This document shows positions 51,233-59,178 of a stretch of 64,000 nucleotides of DNA, in pieces. The notes beneath the pieces were generated by a model that was given only the letters and a program-made list of their open reading frames with translations, made no database searches and was not told the DNA's origin. This DNA is from Sinosporangium siamense (GTDB lineage Bacteria > Actinomycetota > Actinomycetes > Streptosporangiales > Streptosporangiaceae). Both the position numbers and the translations under genes were made by a program. The DNA lies in NCBI RefSeq assembly GCF_016863435.1, contig NZ_BOOW01000043.1, positions 1 to 64,000 on the forward strand. Reading direction: 5' to 3'. Numbering within the stretch: position 1 is the first letter of the stretch; each line of letters starts with the position of its first letter.

Positions 51233-51940
51233 TCAGATCGCCGCAGTGCCGACGTTGCGCCGGCGCATCCGGACGAGGCCGTAACCCGCGGCGGCGGCGA
51301 GGCCGAGACCCAGGTAGAGGCCGGCTCCGGAGGCGAGCGGGATCACCGGGCTGGCGTCCGGCGGACCACACTGGGCCTGGCTGACGATGATGTCGGTCCC
51401 GGGCACGATCGTGGTGATGTGGACGGCGTTGACGGTCAGACTGCCGTTCGCGTTGGGGATCTGCTGGTTGAAGACGACGGTCAGCACCGGAAGGCCCGCT
51501 GGAATGTTGAACGTGGTGTTGGCAGCGGGGTTGGACCCGACCGAGATACCCGGGATGTTGACGTTGGCCAGCGTGGTCGAACCCGTGTTGCCGGCGGCGC
51601 TGGCGTTGCAGGTTGCCTCGGCCGCGCCGATGGCGAGGGCGATCCCCGCCACGGTGGCGCCGAATCCGGCCGTCTGCGCGGTCGCCGACTCGGTGCCGGC
51701 CGCGGGGGTCTGGGTCACCGACACGGTGACGACCCCTGTGGTCACCGGTGGAATGTTGACGCTCGCGACAGACGCGTGGGGATTGTTGACGTTGGCCAGC
51801 GGAGTTCCTGGCGACCCTCCGACGGATATGCCATACGCGTGAAGCGTCGTGTTGTTCTTGGCCGCCTCACTGGACGTAACCGCCGTCAACAAACTCAATC
51901 CGGTCATCGCGGCGACCGCGAGCCCCCGCTTGATAGACAC
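51233..51940 (-). CDS. Secreted choice-of-anchor-P-like surface protein
   Basis: 235 residues. A signal peptide (about 1-26, ending SSEAA) is followed by a beta-rich, Ala/Asn/Thr-rich domain (LHAYGISVGG, TTLANVNIPGISVG, VFNQQIPNANGSLTVNAVHI) of the type found in choice-of-anchor P proteins. The C-terminus has a sorting-signal layout: PVIPLASG, then a hydrophobic helix (GLYLGLGLAAAAGYGLV), then RMRRR. It has no LPXTG motif, so it is a candidate substrate for the exosortase-family enzyme 4 kb away. GTG 51940 chosen with AGGGGG upstream. A palindrome lies 94 bp before the start. Confidence 0.72.
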   Translation of the reverse strand: MSIKRGLAVAAMTGLSLLTAVTSSEAAKNNTTLHAYGISVGGSPGTPLANVNNPHASVASVNIPPVTTGVVTVSVTQTPAAGTESATAQTAGFGATVAGIALAIGAAEATCNASAAGNTGSTTLANVNIPGISVGSNPAANTTFNIPAGLPVLTVVFNQQIPNANGSLTVNAVHITTIVPGTDIIVSQAQCGPPDASPVIPLASGAGLYLGLGLAAAAGYGLVRMRRRNVGTAAI

Positions 51941-52033
51941 CGTCAAGCACCCCCTGCTTACTTTCCATCTCAATGACGCCTGGCGCCACACTAAGAAGAC
52001 CTGACCAGCAGAAACGCCATTCGAGCCGCAGGT

Positions 52034-52049
52034 TCACTCCATAGGGTGA
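52034..52049. promoter_or_regulatory. Locus palindrome, copy A
   Basis: TCACTCCATAGGGTGA, two mismatches per arm from perfect symmetry. It lies 94 bp before the start of the choice-of-anchor-P-like gene on the minus strand. Confidence 0.65.
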
Positions 52050-52186
52050 GTGAATGGAGTTAAACCACCCTGGCCGGAAAACACCGATATTTGCCTTTTA
52101 GGCGTGACTAAGGATGGCGTTTAACGGACGCAGCGCGTGTTCCCCACCGCCGCTTCACGCCGATGAGGTGAGTCAAGGGGGGTTAA

Positions 52187-52202
52187 TCACCCCAGGGGGT
52201 GA
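52187..52202. promoter_or_regulatory. Locus palindrome, copy B
   Basis: TCACCCCAGGGGGTGA: seven-base arms are perfect around AG. Ends 78 bp before the ATG of the atypical response regulator. It is the exact reverse complement of copy C. Confidence 0.78.
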
Positions 52203-52280
52203 GTGTGTCGCGGAACCTCACGGTTGCGCACGACTACATTGATCATCGAATTGCTCGCCCACGAGCCGGAAAGGGGGGTC

Positions 52281-52982
52281 ATGGCCGAGAACTCACTCGG
52301 TTCCGGAACGTCTACCGCTGATGTGCGGAACGCGGAATGCCGGATCGTCATCGTCGACGAGGCCAAGCTGATTCACCTGGCTCTGCGGGTGGTGTTCACC
52401 CGCACTCCGAGGTTCTCCCTCGTCGGGTCCGCGTCGGCGGTGCCCGAGGCGCGCAGCATCATCCTGCAACTGAAGCCCGACATCCTGCTGTGCGAGGTCG
52501 ACATCGCCGGCAACAACGGGCTGGAACTCTGCGACTGGACCCGCTCGGCGAGTCCGCGCACGTCACCCGTCATCCTCACCTCCCGCGACGACCCGCTGCT
52601 CGCGCGGTCCGCGCTCGACTCGGGCGCCCTCGGCTATCTGCTCAAGACGTCACCGCCGGAAGACCTCGTCTTCCACCTGCAAAGTGTGCGGGCGGGGCGA
52701 AGGGTGCTGGACGACAGGATCGGGCGTTGCCGTACCACCTCCTGGGAGAACCACCAGAACCGCTTCGGGCTCAGCCCCCGCGAGTGTGAGGTGCTGGAGG
52801 AGGTCGTGCTGGGGCTGGACAATCGCACCATCGCCGGACGGTTGTGCATCGCCCACGACACCGTGAAGAGCCACATCAAGGCGATCCTCCGCAAAATCGG
52901 CGCCCGGGACCGCGCACACGCCATCGCCCTGGTGCTCAGCGCGCGGCCCAGCGAGGTGCCCGGTCCCCGGCGCCCGCAATAA
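52281..52982 (+). CDS. Atypical NarL/LuxR-type response regulator (phospho-Asp replaced by Glu)
   Basis: 233 residues. A receiver domain (about 20-140) is followed by a LuxR helix-turn-helix (about 165-225, LSPRECEVLEEVVLGLDNRTIAGRLCIAHDTVKSHIK). The receiver keeps the acidic pair (VDEAKL), the Thr (ILTSRDD) and the Lys (YLLKTSP). At the phosphorylation site it reads LLCEVDIAG, with Glu72 where Asp is expected. Glu often mimics phosphorylation, so it may be constitutively active or respond to another cue. No histidine kinase gene is adjacent. The palindrome copy upstream suggests autoregulation. ATG 52281 directly follows AAGGGGGG. Confidence 0.85.
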   Translation: MAENSLGSGTSTADVRNAECRIVIVDEAKLIHLALRVVFTRTPRFSLVGSASAVPEARSIILQLKPDILLCEVDIAGNNGLELCDWTRSASPRTSPVILTSRDDPLLARSALDSGALGYLLKTSPPEDLVFHLQSVRAGRRVLDDRIGRCRTTSWENHQNRFGLSPRECEVLEEVVLGLDNRTIAGRLCIAHDTVKSHIKAILRKIGARDRAHAIALVLSARPSEVPGPRRPQ

Positions 52983-53067
52983 CACCTCTCCCCGGGGTTG
53001 AGGGGTCCTGTCCCGGCCGGACCCGCCGCAACCCGCGACCCCATATGCGCCGGGGGTGGGAGTGCTC

Positions 53068-54201
53068 ATGCGGAAACAGGTGGTCGCGGTCGTCATCGGC
53101 ACGCGACCTGAGGCGATCAAACTGGGACCGGTCATCGCCGGCCTGACCGGCAGCGGATGGGCTGAGGCGTTCGTCGTCACCACCGGGCAGCATGGACGGG
53201 TCGTGGATGACATGCTCGCGTTGTACGGCACGGCGCCGGCCTGCCGCCTGCCGCTCGACCGGCGTGGCGAGGACCTCGCCCAACTCGCGTCCGCGCTGGT
53301 CGCGAGGCTCGGCGACACCTTCGTGCGTGCCGCGCCCGACCTGGTGGTGGTGCAGGGCGACACCACGTCGGCGTTGGCGGGGGCGCTGGTGGGGCACCTG
53401 CTACAGGTGCCGGTGGCCCATGTCGAGGCGGGGTTGCGCAGCTACGAGCCGCTGCCGTTCCCCGAAGAGATCAACCGCAGGCTCATCGGCCCGCTCGCGG
53501 ACCTGCATCTGGCCCCCACGCCCGCCGCCCGCGACAACCTGCGTTCCGAGCGTGTCGCCGGCGCGCGCATCGTGGTGACCGGCAACACGGTGATCGACGC
53601 CCTCGCCCACGTGGCGGGGCTCGCGGGCGGCACACCGGGGGAACGCCCGCTGGTGCTGGTCACCGCGCACCGCAGGGAGTCGTGGGGCGAGCCCATGCAC
53701 CGGATCGCGCGGGTGGTGCGCCACCTCGGGGCGCTCTATCCCACGGTGGACTTCTTTGTCGCGACCCACATGAACCCCGCGGTGCGGTCGGTCTTCGAGA
53801 CGGAGATCTCCGGGCTGGACAACGTGGTGTGCGCGGGACCGCTGGGTTATCGGGAGTTCGTGGAGAAGCTGATCCACTGCGAACTGGTGATCACCGACTC
53901 CGGCGGCGTCCAGGAGGAGGCCGCCTCCCTCGCACTGCCCGCGCTGGTCATGCGGGAGCAGACCGAGCGTATGGAGGGCCTGATGGCCGGGCTGGCGCAC
54001 CTCGTGGGCACCGACGAGGAGCTGATCGTCAAGACCGCGGCCGGCTTTCTGGACCACGCCGGGCCGCCGCGTCGCCGTACGGCACGGGCCTGCGCATATG
54101 GGGACGGAAAAGCGGCCGAGCGCACCGTGCGAGCCTGCGGCTGGCTGCTGGGACTGGACGAGCGGCCGTCCGATTTTTCCTTCTCTCACCCCCTGGGGTG
54201 A
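53068..54201 (+). CDS. wecB: Non-hydrolysing UDP-N-acetylglucosamine 2-epimerase
   Basis: 377 residues. Interconverts UDP-GlcNAc and UDP-ManNAc for surface glycan synthesis. Diagnostic motifs: GTRPEAIKLGPVI, TGQHGRVVDDML, VQGDTTSALAG, HVEAGLRSYEPLPFPEEINR, TGNTVIDAL and ITDSGGVQEEA. ATG 53068 with GGGAG upstream is preferred to a GTG twelve bases earlier. It follows the atypical regulator by 85 bp. Its last codons and stop overlap palindrome copy C. In this locus it probably supplies ManNAc-type sugar for the glycosyltransferases. Confidence 0.93.
   Translation: MRKQVVAVVIGTRPEAIKLGPVIAGLTGSGWAEAFVVTTGQHGRVVDDMLALYGTAPACRLPLDRRGEDLAQLASALVARLGDTFVRAAPDLVVVQGDTTSALAGALVGHLLQVPVAHVEAGLRSYEPLPFPEEINRRLIGPLADLHLAPTPAARDNLRSERVAGARIVVTGNTVIDALAHVAGLAGGTPGERPLVLVTAHRRESWGEPMHRIARVVRHLGALYPTVDFFVATHMNPAVRSVFETEISGLDNVVCAGPLGYREFVEKLIHCELVITDSGGVQEEAASLALPALVMREQTERMEGLMAGLAHLVGTDEELIVKTAAGFLDHAGPPRRRTARACAYGDGKAAERTVRACGWLLGLDERPSDFSFSHPLG
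54186..54201. promoter_or_regulatory. Locus palindrome, copy C
   Basis: TCACCCCCTGGGGTGA, identical to copy B on the other strand. It covers the last codons and the stop of wecB and ends 79 bp before the ATG of the LPFTG protein gene. Confidence 0.78.
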
Positions 54202-54280
54202 TGTCACGTGCGTCGCCGGACCGGTGGAGAAACGCCGTGTGACGGTGGATGCGAGCTCAATTTGACTATGTGAGGTGCGA

Positions 54281-54523
54281 ATGTACGGCCATGGAGAAGG
54301 TGGTGGCATCGCCGCCGGTGCTGCCGGAGCCGCCGGCCTCATCAGCGAGAGGGTGGATAAGAAGGTCGTCGCCGTCACCGATGGAGGGACAAACGTCGGA
54401 ACCTGGGGTGCCGAACTTCCCTTCACCGGATTTCCGGTGATGTTCAGCATGGCGCTTAGCGTCGCACTCATCCTGGGTGGCCTACTGATCATCCGGAGCG
54501 TGAGGCTACGACGGGCCTCCTGA
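54281..54523 (+). CDS. 80-residue LPXTG-tailed small protein
   Basis: Gly/Ala-rich N-terminus (MYGHGEGGGIAAGAAGAAGL), short hydrophilic middle, then a complete sorting signal: LPFTG at 46-50, hydrophobic helix 52-72 and RLRR at 75-78. No N-terminal signal peptide is visible, and an in-frame stop 18 bases upstream excludes a longer form, so insertion would rely on the C-terminal helix. GAGGTG precedes the ATG. Its own palindrome copy lies 79 bp upstream and a strong terminator follows, so it is an independent transcription unit. Confidence 0.72.
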   Translation: MYGHGEGGGIAAGAAGAAGLISERVDKKVVAVTDGGTNVGTWGAELPFTGFPVMFSMALSVALILGGLLIIRSVRLRRAS

Positions 54524-54543
54524 GGAAGGTTCTCTCAGCAAGG

Positions 54544-54584
54544 CAAGGGGAAGGCCCGGACAGCCGGTCCGGGCCTTCCCCTTG
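54544..54584. terminator. Strong bidirectional hairpin terminator
   Basis: Perfect 18-base arms (54544-54561 and 54567-54584) with a five-base loop, followed by TTG. It lies between the convergent LPFTG and glycosyltransferase genes. Confidence 0.92.
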
Positions 54585-54599
54585 TTGTGCGGCGTATGG

Positions 54600-55979
54600 T
54601 CATCTCTCATGGGCCACGGGCCGCCCCCGGGTGTGCACCTCGCTGTTGCGGCGGGTCTTGGCCCAGCCGTCCCTGCGGCGTATCACGCGGATGAAGGCGC
54701 GCCAGGAGGTGATGTAGAAGTTGTAGATATAGAGCGCGTATGCCACGCCGTAGGCCAGGCTGCGCCAGAAGCCGACACCGGGTTCACACTTCCACCAATA
54801 GATCGGCCCCCACACGAGGAACGGCAGGATGCCGAAGGACGCGTAGATCGCGAAGAGGATCCAGCCTCCTTCCGCGAGCCACCCGGCCATGCCGACGGGG
54901 TCGTTCGCGACTCTGACGCACAACAGCAGCAGCGGAATCGGATAGATCAGGGTGCCGAGGAGCTGCAACCACGGTTGCGCCAGGTAGTAGAGCACCTCAA
55001 GCGCCCCGAGGCCGCTGAAGTGCCGCGACCTCCACACGTCCTGGAGATACTTCGCGCACTGCATGGTGCCCTGTCCCCAGCGGGTGCGCTGGGTGATGAG
55101 ACGGCGCAGGGACCAGAGCCCCTCCTGCTCGACCCAGGTGTCGGGGGTGTACTCGTTGCGTTCGCCCGCCAGCAGCAGTTGGATGCCGAGTTCGAAGTCC
55201 TCCAGCAGGGAGCCGCCCCACGGCATGCGCCCCTCGCCGGCGATCTTGTCGAGGGCTGAGAGCCGGGAGAGCTGGCCGTTGCCCCCCATCGCCACCGTGC
55301 CGCTCTTGCGGCGGCTGAGCTGGATCGCGGAGATGGCCCCGCGGAACTCCAGGTCCTGCATTTTGATCAGCGTGCGGCCGAAGAGGTTGCGCAGCCGTCC
55401 GCCGTTCAGACTGGGACGCCGATCGTGCCGGTTGATCATCCACACGTCGATCTGCACGGCGCCGATGGTCTCGTCGCCGAACAACCGGGGCCCTGCGCAG
55501 ACGCGCAACATGTTGGCCGCGGGCCGCCCGTCCGCGTCGAGCACGCACACGATGTGCCGGCGGCGGTCCGCATCGGGGCCGAGCCAGTCGTCGAGCATAC
55601 GGTAGGCGGCGTTCAGCGCCTCACCTTTGCCGACCCTGGCCTCGGGGCGCTTCCGCTGTACCAGATGCACGAAGGAGTCGCGGCCGGCCAGCTCGTCCAC
55701 GATGCGAGCGGTGCCGTCGTCGGAGTCGTCGTCCACGACCCACAGGTGCGCGGCCGGGAAGGTGGCGCGCAGATAGCGCACCGTGCCGCCGATGACCGCC
55801 TCCTCGTCGCGGCAGGGGATGAACAGGTGCCAGTTGTATTGATCGGCGTCGCCCACCGGGTCGGGCTGCTGTTTGAGGTATGGGCGCAGGATGGTCATGA
55901 CGTAGACCAGGAAGGTGACACTGAGGAACAGCGCGAACGCCTGCGTCAGCCCCAGAATGTAGCCGAGTCCCCCCATCAT
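54600..55979 (-). CDS. Processive membrane glycosyltransferase, family 2
   Basis: 459 residues. One N-terminal helix (about 8-33) precedes the GT-A catalytic domain: WVVDDDSDDGT (UDP-binding Asp), VLDADGRPA (DxD), LLEDFELGIQL (acceptor Glu-Asp) and QRTRWGQGT (the Q-x-x-R-W motif of processive enzymes such as cellulose and hyaluronan synthases). Four or five C-terminal helices follow (about 320-440), which could form a translocation channel. Its ATG overlaps the stop of the exosortase gene by four bases (ATGA). A polysaccharide or glycan product tied to the anchoring system is inferred. Confidence 0.88.
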   Translation of the reverse strand: MMGGLGYILGLTQAFALFLSVTFLVYVMTILRPYLKQQPDPVGDADQYNWHLFIPCRDEEAVIGGTVRYLRATFPAAHLWVVDDDSDDGTARIVDELAGRDSFVHLVQRKRPEARVGKGEALNAAYRMLDDWLGPDADRRRHIVCVLDADGRPAANMLRVCAGPRLFGDETIGAVQIDVWMINRHDRRPSLNGGRLRNLFGRTLIKMQDLEFRGAISAIQLSRRKSGTVAMGGNGQLSRLSALDKIAGEGRMPWGGSLLEDFELGIQLLLAGERNEYTPDTWVEQEGLWSLRRLITQRTRWGQGTMQCAKYLQDVWRSRHFSGLGALEVLYYLAQPWLQLLGTLIYPIPLLLLCVRVANDPVGMAGWLAEGGWILFAIYASFGILPFLVWGPIYWWKCEPGVGFWRSLAYGVAYALYIYNFYITSWRAFIRVIRRRDGWAKTRRNSEVHTRGRPVAHER

Positions 55980-56608
55980 GGCGCGTTCACCGCCTGACGT
56001 TCGGCGGTGCGGGCGTCGTTCCTGCGGATGGCGAGCAGCACGTAGGCGACGAGCGCCGTGCCGATGCCGATCACACTGATCACCGAGCCGACCATGGTGT
56101 GGCCCCAGTAGTAGCCGGGGTCGAAGCCGAAGCCCTTGATGAGGAGAACGCAGGTCAGAATGCGCACCTGGTTGGTCGTGGCGAGCAGGAGGATCGCGGC
56201 CAGCAGCGCCAGCATCGGCCAGAGCGTTACCTTGCGCCGGAGCCACACCAGCAGGGCGGTCACGATGATCAGCGGCACGACGAGGAACGCCGAGGTGCAC
56301 TCCGGTGTGATCATCAACCCGCCGGCGTTGGCGGTGCCTTCGTCGTAGGAGACGACGGCGCGGGTCAGGCTGTAGTCGCTCTTGGTGCGCGCGCCGAGGG
56401 CGACGACGTGGCTGGCGAGATAGGCCTCCCAGCCGCGCAGGCGGTCGTCCACGCCGAGGGCGAAGCCGAGGAGCGCGGCGAGTACGAGGGTGAGCGTGAC
56501 GCGGTACGGCAGGCCGCTCCTGGCCGTGCCTGGTGGATCACCATTGCGTGGGGTTGTTCGCAGGGTGCCGCCACCGATCGTCGCATCGCTCCGGGCCTGA
56601 TTGATCAT
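55976..56608 (-). CDS. Exosortase/archaeosortase family transpeptidase
   Basis: 210-residue membrane protein with about five helices. The invariant triad is visible: Cys104 (TPECTSAFLV), Arg149 (TTNQVRI) and His170 (YYWGHTMVGS). These are the hallmarks of the exosortase/archaeosortase family, which cleave C-terminal sorting signals and transfer proteins to a surface molecule. Actinobacterial members are sparsely characterised. Start ATG 56608 with GGGGG upstream. It forms a two-gene unit with the glycosyltransferase and shares a divergent region, with one palindrome copy 95 bp upstream, with the lipoprotein gene. Confidence 0.87.
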   Translation of the reverse strand: MINQARSDATIGGGTLRTTPRNGDPPGTARSGLPYRVTLTLVLAALLGFALGVDDRLRGWEAYLASHVVALGARTKSDYSLTRAVVSYDEGTANAGGLMITPECTSAFLVVPLIIVTALLVWLRRKVTLWPMLALLAAILLLATTNQVRILTCVLLIKGFGFDPGYYWGHTMVGSVISVIGIGTALVAYVLLAIRRNDARTAERQAVNAP

Positions 56609-56702
56609 GCATCCCCCAACACATAAGGCCACCGATGACTACGCAAAGTAGCCGTTCCGAGTGGAGCGGTCAGGGACGGACACGCGCCCCCGACACGGCC
56701 TC

Positions 56703-56718
56703 TCACCCCCTGGAGTGA
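56703..56718. promoter_or_regulatory. Locus palindrome, copy D
   Basis: TCACCCCCTGGAGTGA, one base different from copy C. It is 95 bp before the exosortase start (minus strand) and 77 bp before the lipoprotein start (plus strand), so it may control both. Confidence 0.76.
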
Positions 56719-56795
56719 GGGGCCGCGTGGGCAGGGTGGGGACACGCCGACCGGGGATTAACGTTCGGCCTCGTCGTCTACGAGGAGGGGTCGGC

Positions 56796-57614
56796 GTGTC
56801 ACGACACTGGAAGGTCACAGCCGTGCTCGCGGGTGTCGCGTTGACGGGAACCTCATGCACTCCGGCCGGCCGGGCGGTGCCGTACACCGAGCCCTATATC
56901 CAGGGGCTTGAGGTGCGGCAGGCCGGTGTGGTGACGAGTGCGGCGCTCGGGATCGGGACATGTCACCGCATGGAGCTGCCGGAGGAGCTCTACAACGGCA
57001 GCGACGTCGCGCCACCCGTGCCCTGCACCGAACCCCATCAGACCGAGACCTACATGGTCACGGTGTTCACCGGTGCCTTGGCCGCCCATCGGGAGCGGCC
57101 CAACCCCGAGCAGCTCGTCGCGGCGATCGACAAAGCCTGCAGCTATCAGCCGATCCGCCCCTACCTCGGCGCGGGCACGCACGACGGGCAGTGGGGGGTG
57201 GCCATCTGGGGAAAGTTCCCGACTCGTGCTGACTGGGCGAAGGGTGACCGTACTCTCCGGTGCGATCTGCTCGGGCCGACCACCGCGGCCGAGAGGGGGC
57301 CCGAGTTGCGTGTTCCCCTGCGCAACATCATGAGGCGCCGCGAGTCTGCCGTCGTACGGCGCTGCCGCCTCGGCGCCCGCGACGTCACCTGCGCCGAGCC
57401 GCACCACGCGGAGTGGGTGGAACCGCCCGCCCCCTTCGACCCGCGCCCCGACGTGCAGCAGGACATGTGCCGGCAGAACGCCCGCGCCTTCCGGCAGGGG
57501 AGCTTGTCGGGACTGACCGTGTCGGCGGAGGCGATGGACGGCTATGTCGCCTGCTGGCTGAGCCACAAGGACGGACGGATGAGCGTCGGCACCCTGCGCG
57601 GAGGACTCACGTGA
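56796..57614 (+). CDS. Septum-formation-family lipoprotein
   Basis: 272 residues. The GTG start behind GAGGAGGGG opens a signal sequence (VSRHWKVTAVLAGVALTGTSC) whose Cys is probably lipidated, although the lipobox GTSC is imperfect. Six or more further Cys residues occur in a regular pattern (GTCHRMELP, PVPCTEPHQTETYMV, KACSYQ, DVTCAEPHHAEWVEP, DMCRQNARAF), with two repeats of a C-x-x-PH-x-E/T-type unit. That pattern is typical of the actinobacterial Septum_form domain. Function unproven; probably an extracytoplasmic wall-associated protein. Overlaps the next gene. Confidence 0.75.
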   Translation: MSRHWKVTAVLAGVALTGTSCTPAGRAVPYTEPYIQGLEVRQAGVVTSAALGIGTCHRMELPEELYNGSDVAPPVPCTEPHQTETYMVTVFTGALAAHRERPNPEQLVAAIDKACSYQPIRPYLGAGTHDGQWGVAIWGKFPTRADWAKGDRTLRCDLLGPTTAAERGPELRVPLRNIMRRRESAVVRRCRLGARDVTCAEPHHAEWVEPPAPFDPRPDVQQDMCRQNARAFRQGSLSGLTVSAEAMDGYVACWLSHKDGRMSVGTLRGGLT

Positions 57615-59143
57615 TGGCAGCACATTCCCGCCGCGCGTTGTACGGCACAGCCGCGGCGACCGGCGTCGCCTGGATCGGCGTCATGCTGGCCCGCCTGTTC
57701 GCGGGCGGTGCGATCGGCCTGGCGGAGCAGGGTGACGGCAAGCGTCTGCTGTGCACGTTCGGGGTGGCCAACGCGCGGCCGTGGAACGCCGACATGTGGC
57801 GCCATATCTATACGACGTGGGTGCCGCACACCTGGTACGGCGAGACCTGCGGAGCCGACGGCTCCGGCGAGGTGTACCACTCCACCCAGATCTGGATTCT
57901 CTGGCTGGCGAAGCTCATTCACGGCCCGCTCGGCCTGCCTGGCGCGCTCGACACCCGGGCCGTGGGTGTGGTCGGCGCCGTGTTTGTCGGGGTGTTGTGC
58001 GGGTTGTTCGTGCTGGTGCTGCCGGGGGCACTCCGGTTGCGGGTCCTCATGTCCAGTGCCTTCGGGCTGGTCTACGCGGATTCGGCGTTCGCCGGATATT
58101 TCATCTCGCCGTTCGCGGAGCCTGCGGCGCTGCTCGGGCTCGGCGCGCTGGTGTTCGCACTACTTCTCCTGTGGAGGAAGGGGCGGGCCACCTGGCCCAG
58201 GCTTCTGCTGGTGCTCGCGTGCGCTCTATTCACGATCGCGGCCAAGATCCAGCTCGCGTCGTTCGTGATCCCGGTGGCGATCGCGGTGGTGTGGCTGCCG
58301 CATCGCGGGTCGGCGCGGTGGTGGCCGCGCCGGGGTGTGGTCGTCAGGGCGGTGACCCGGCGGGCGCCCGCGCTGCTCGTCAGCCTGGCCCTGGCGGGCT
58401 CGACCGGCTACTACCTGCTTCAGCAGCCCAAGCGGCAGACGGAGGTGGCGATCTACGACGTGGTGTTCGGCTCGATCCTGCACGACAACCCCTCGGCCGT
58501 CGCGGACCTGCGCGATCTCGGCCTCCCCCCGCACCTCGCCAAGGCGGCCGACACCAACATCATCAGTGCGAACTCCATCGCCCGCACTCCGGACTACCCG
58601 CACTTCCACAAGGTGGTCACCCCCGCCACGATCGCCTACTTCTACCTCGCCCACCCGGCCCACGCGCTGCGCGTCTTCGGGTGGGGGCTTGAGGGCATCG
58701 CGGAGATGGAGACCCACTATCTCGGCTCCTATCCGCCCGACTCCGGTCAGCCGCCCGGTGCGCGGGAGCAGCGTGTCCGGGTCTACGGGTTTCTGTGGGG
58801 GGTGTTCAGGTTCGCTCCGGGTCTGCTGGTGGTCCTGTGGGTCCTGCTGTTCTGCCTGGGGCTGCTGGTCGTACGGCGGCGCACGCTCACCATGGCCGAG
58901 TCGGCGATCGGGCGGCTGGCGGTGATCACCCCGATCATGATCATCACGCAGATGGGGGTCGTGCTGCTCGGGGAGGGCCGGATCGAGGCCACCCGGCACC
59001 AGACCTACGTGACCTTCCTGACGGCGCTCGCCATTCCGCTCGCGGCGCTCTGCGTGAGGTATCTCGTCATCCGGATGCGTCCGGTTTCGCGCCAGGAGCG
59101 GGCACCCGGTTTCGACAGGCACCCCACGCTGACGTCGCGTTAA
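57614..59143 (+). CDS. WsfD-like multi-pass membrane glycosyltransferase
   Basis: 509 residues with about ten membrane helices. The N-terminal half has a large loop between helices 1 and 2 (FGVANARPWNADMWRHIYTT, CGADGSGEVYHSTQIW). It resembles GT-C enzymes and specifically the WsfD-type hexose transferases of glycan biosynthesis. Such enzymes use lipid-linked sugars on the outer membrane face. The ATG at 57614 overlaps the preceding stop (GTGATG), with GTG 57611 as an alternative. Coupled to the septum-formation-like lipoprotein gene. Confidence 0.75.
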   Translation: MAAHSRRALYGTAAATGVAWIGVMLARLFAGGAIGLAEQGDGKRLLCTFGVANARPWNADMWRHIYTTWVPHTWYGETCGADGSGEVYHSTQIWILWLAKLIHGPLGLPGALDTRAVGVVGAVFVGVLCGLFVLVLPGALRLRVLMSSAFGLVYADSAFAGYFISPFAEPAALLGLGALVFALLLLWRKGRATWPRLLLVLACALFTIAAKIQLASFVIPVAIAVVWLPHRGSARWWPRRGVVVRAVTRRAPALLVSLALAGSTGYYLLQQPKRQTEVAIYDVVFGSILHDNPSAVADLRDLGLPPHLAKAADTNIISANSIARTPDYPHFHKVVTPATIAYFYLAHPAHALRVFGWGLEGIAEMETHYLGSYPPDSGQPPGAREQRVRVYGFLWGVFRFAPGLLVVLWVLLFCLGLLVVRRRTLTMAESAIGRLAVITPIMIITQMGVVLLGEGRIEATRHQTYVTFLTALAIPLAALCVRYLVIRMRPVSRQERAPGFDRHPTLTSR

Positions 59144-59145
59144 GC

Positions 59146-59160
59146 CGCCTTAAGAAGGCT
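59146..59160 (+). terminator. Small hairpin after the WsfD-like gene
   Basis: GCCTT-AAG-AAGGC with flanking TTAAGCC/GGCTTAA symmetry, immediately after the stop codon. Weak, but the only candidate before the GH19 promoter. Confidence 0.4.
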
Positions 59161-59178
59161 TAAGGGTCTCTTGTCTTG

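Larger units (their letters stand above)
51941..52280. other. Divergent regulatory region between anchor protein and response regulator
   Basis: 340 bp holding two copies of the locus palindrome (52034-52049 and 52187-52202) and a wider inverted repeat ACTCCAT/ATGGAGT (52036-52042 and 52054-52060). TACATT near 52232 is a candidate -10 box for the regulator gene. Relatively A/T-rich for this genome. Confidence 0.55.
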
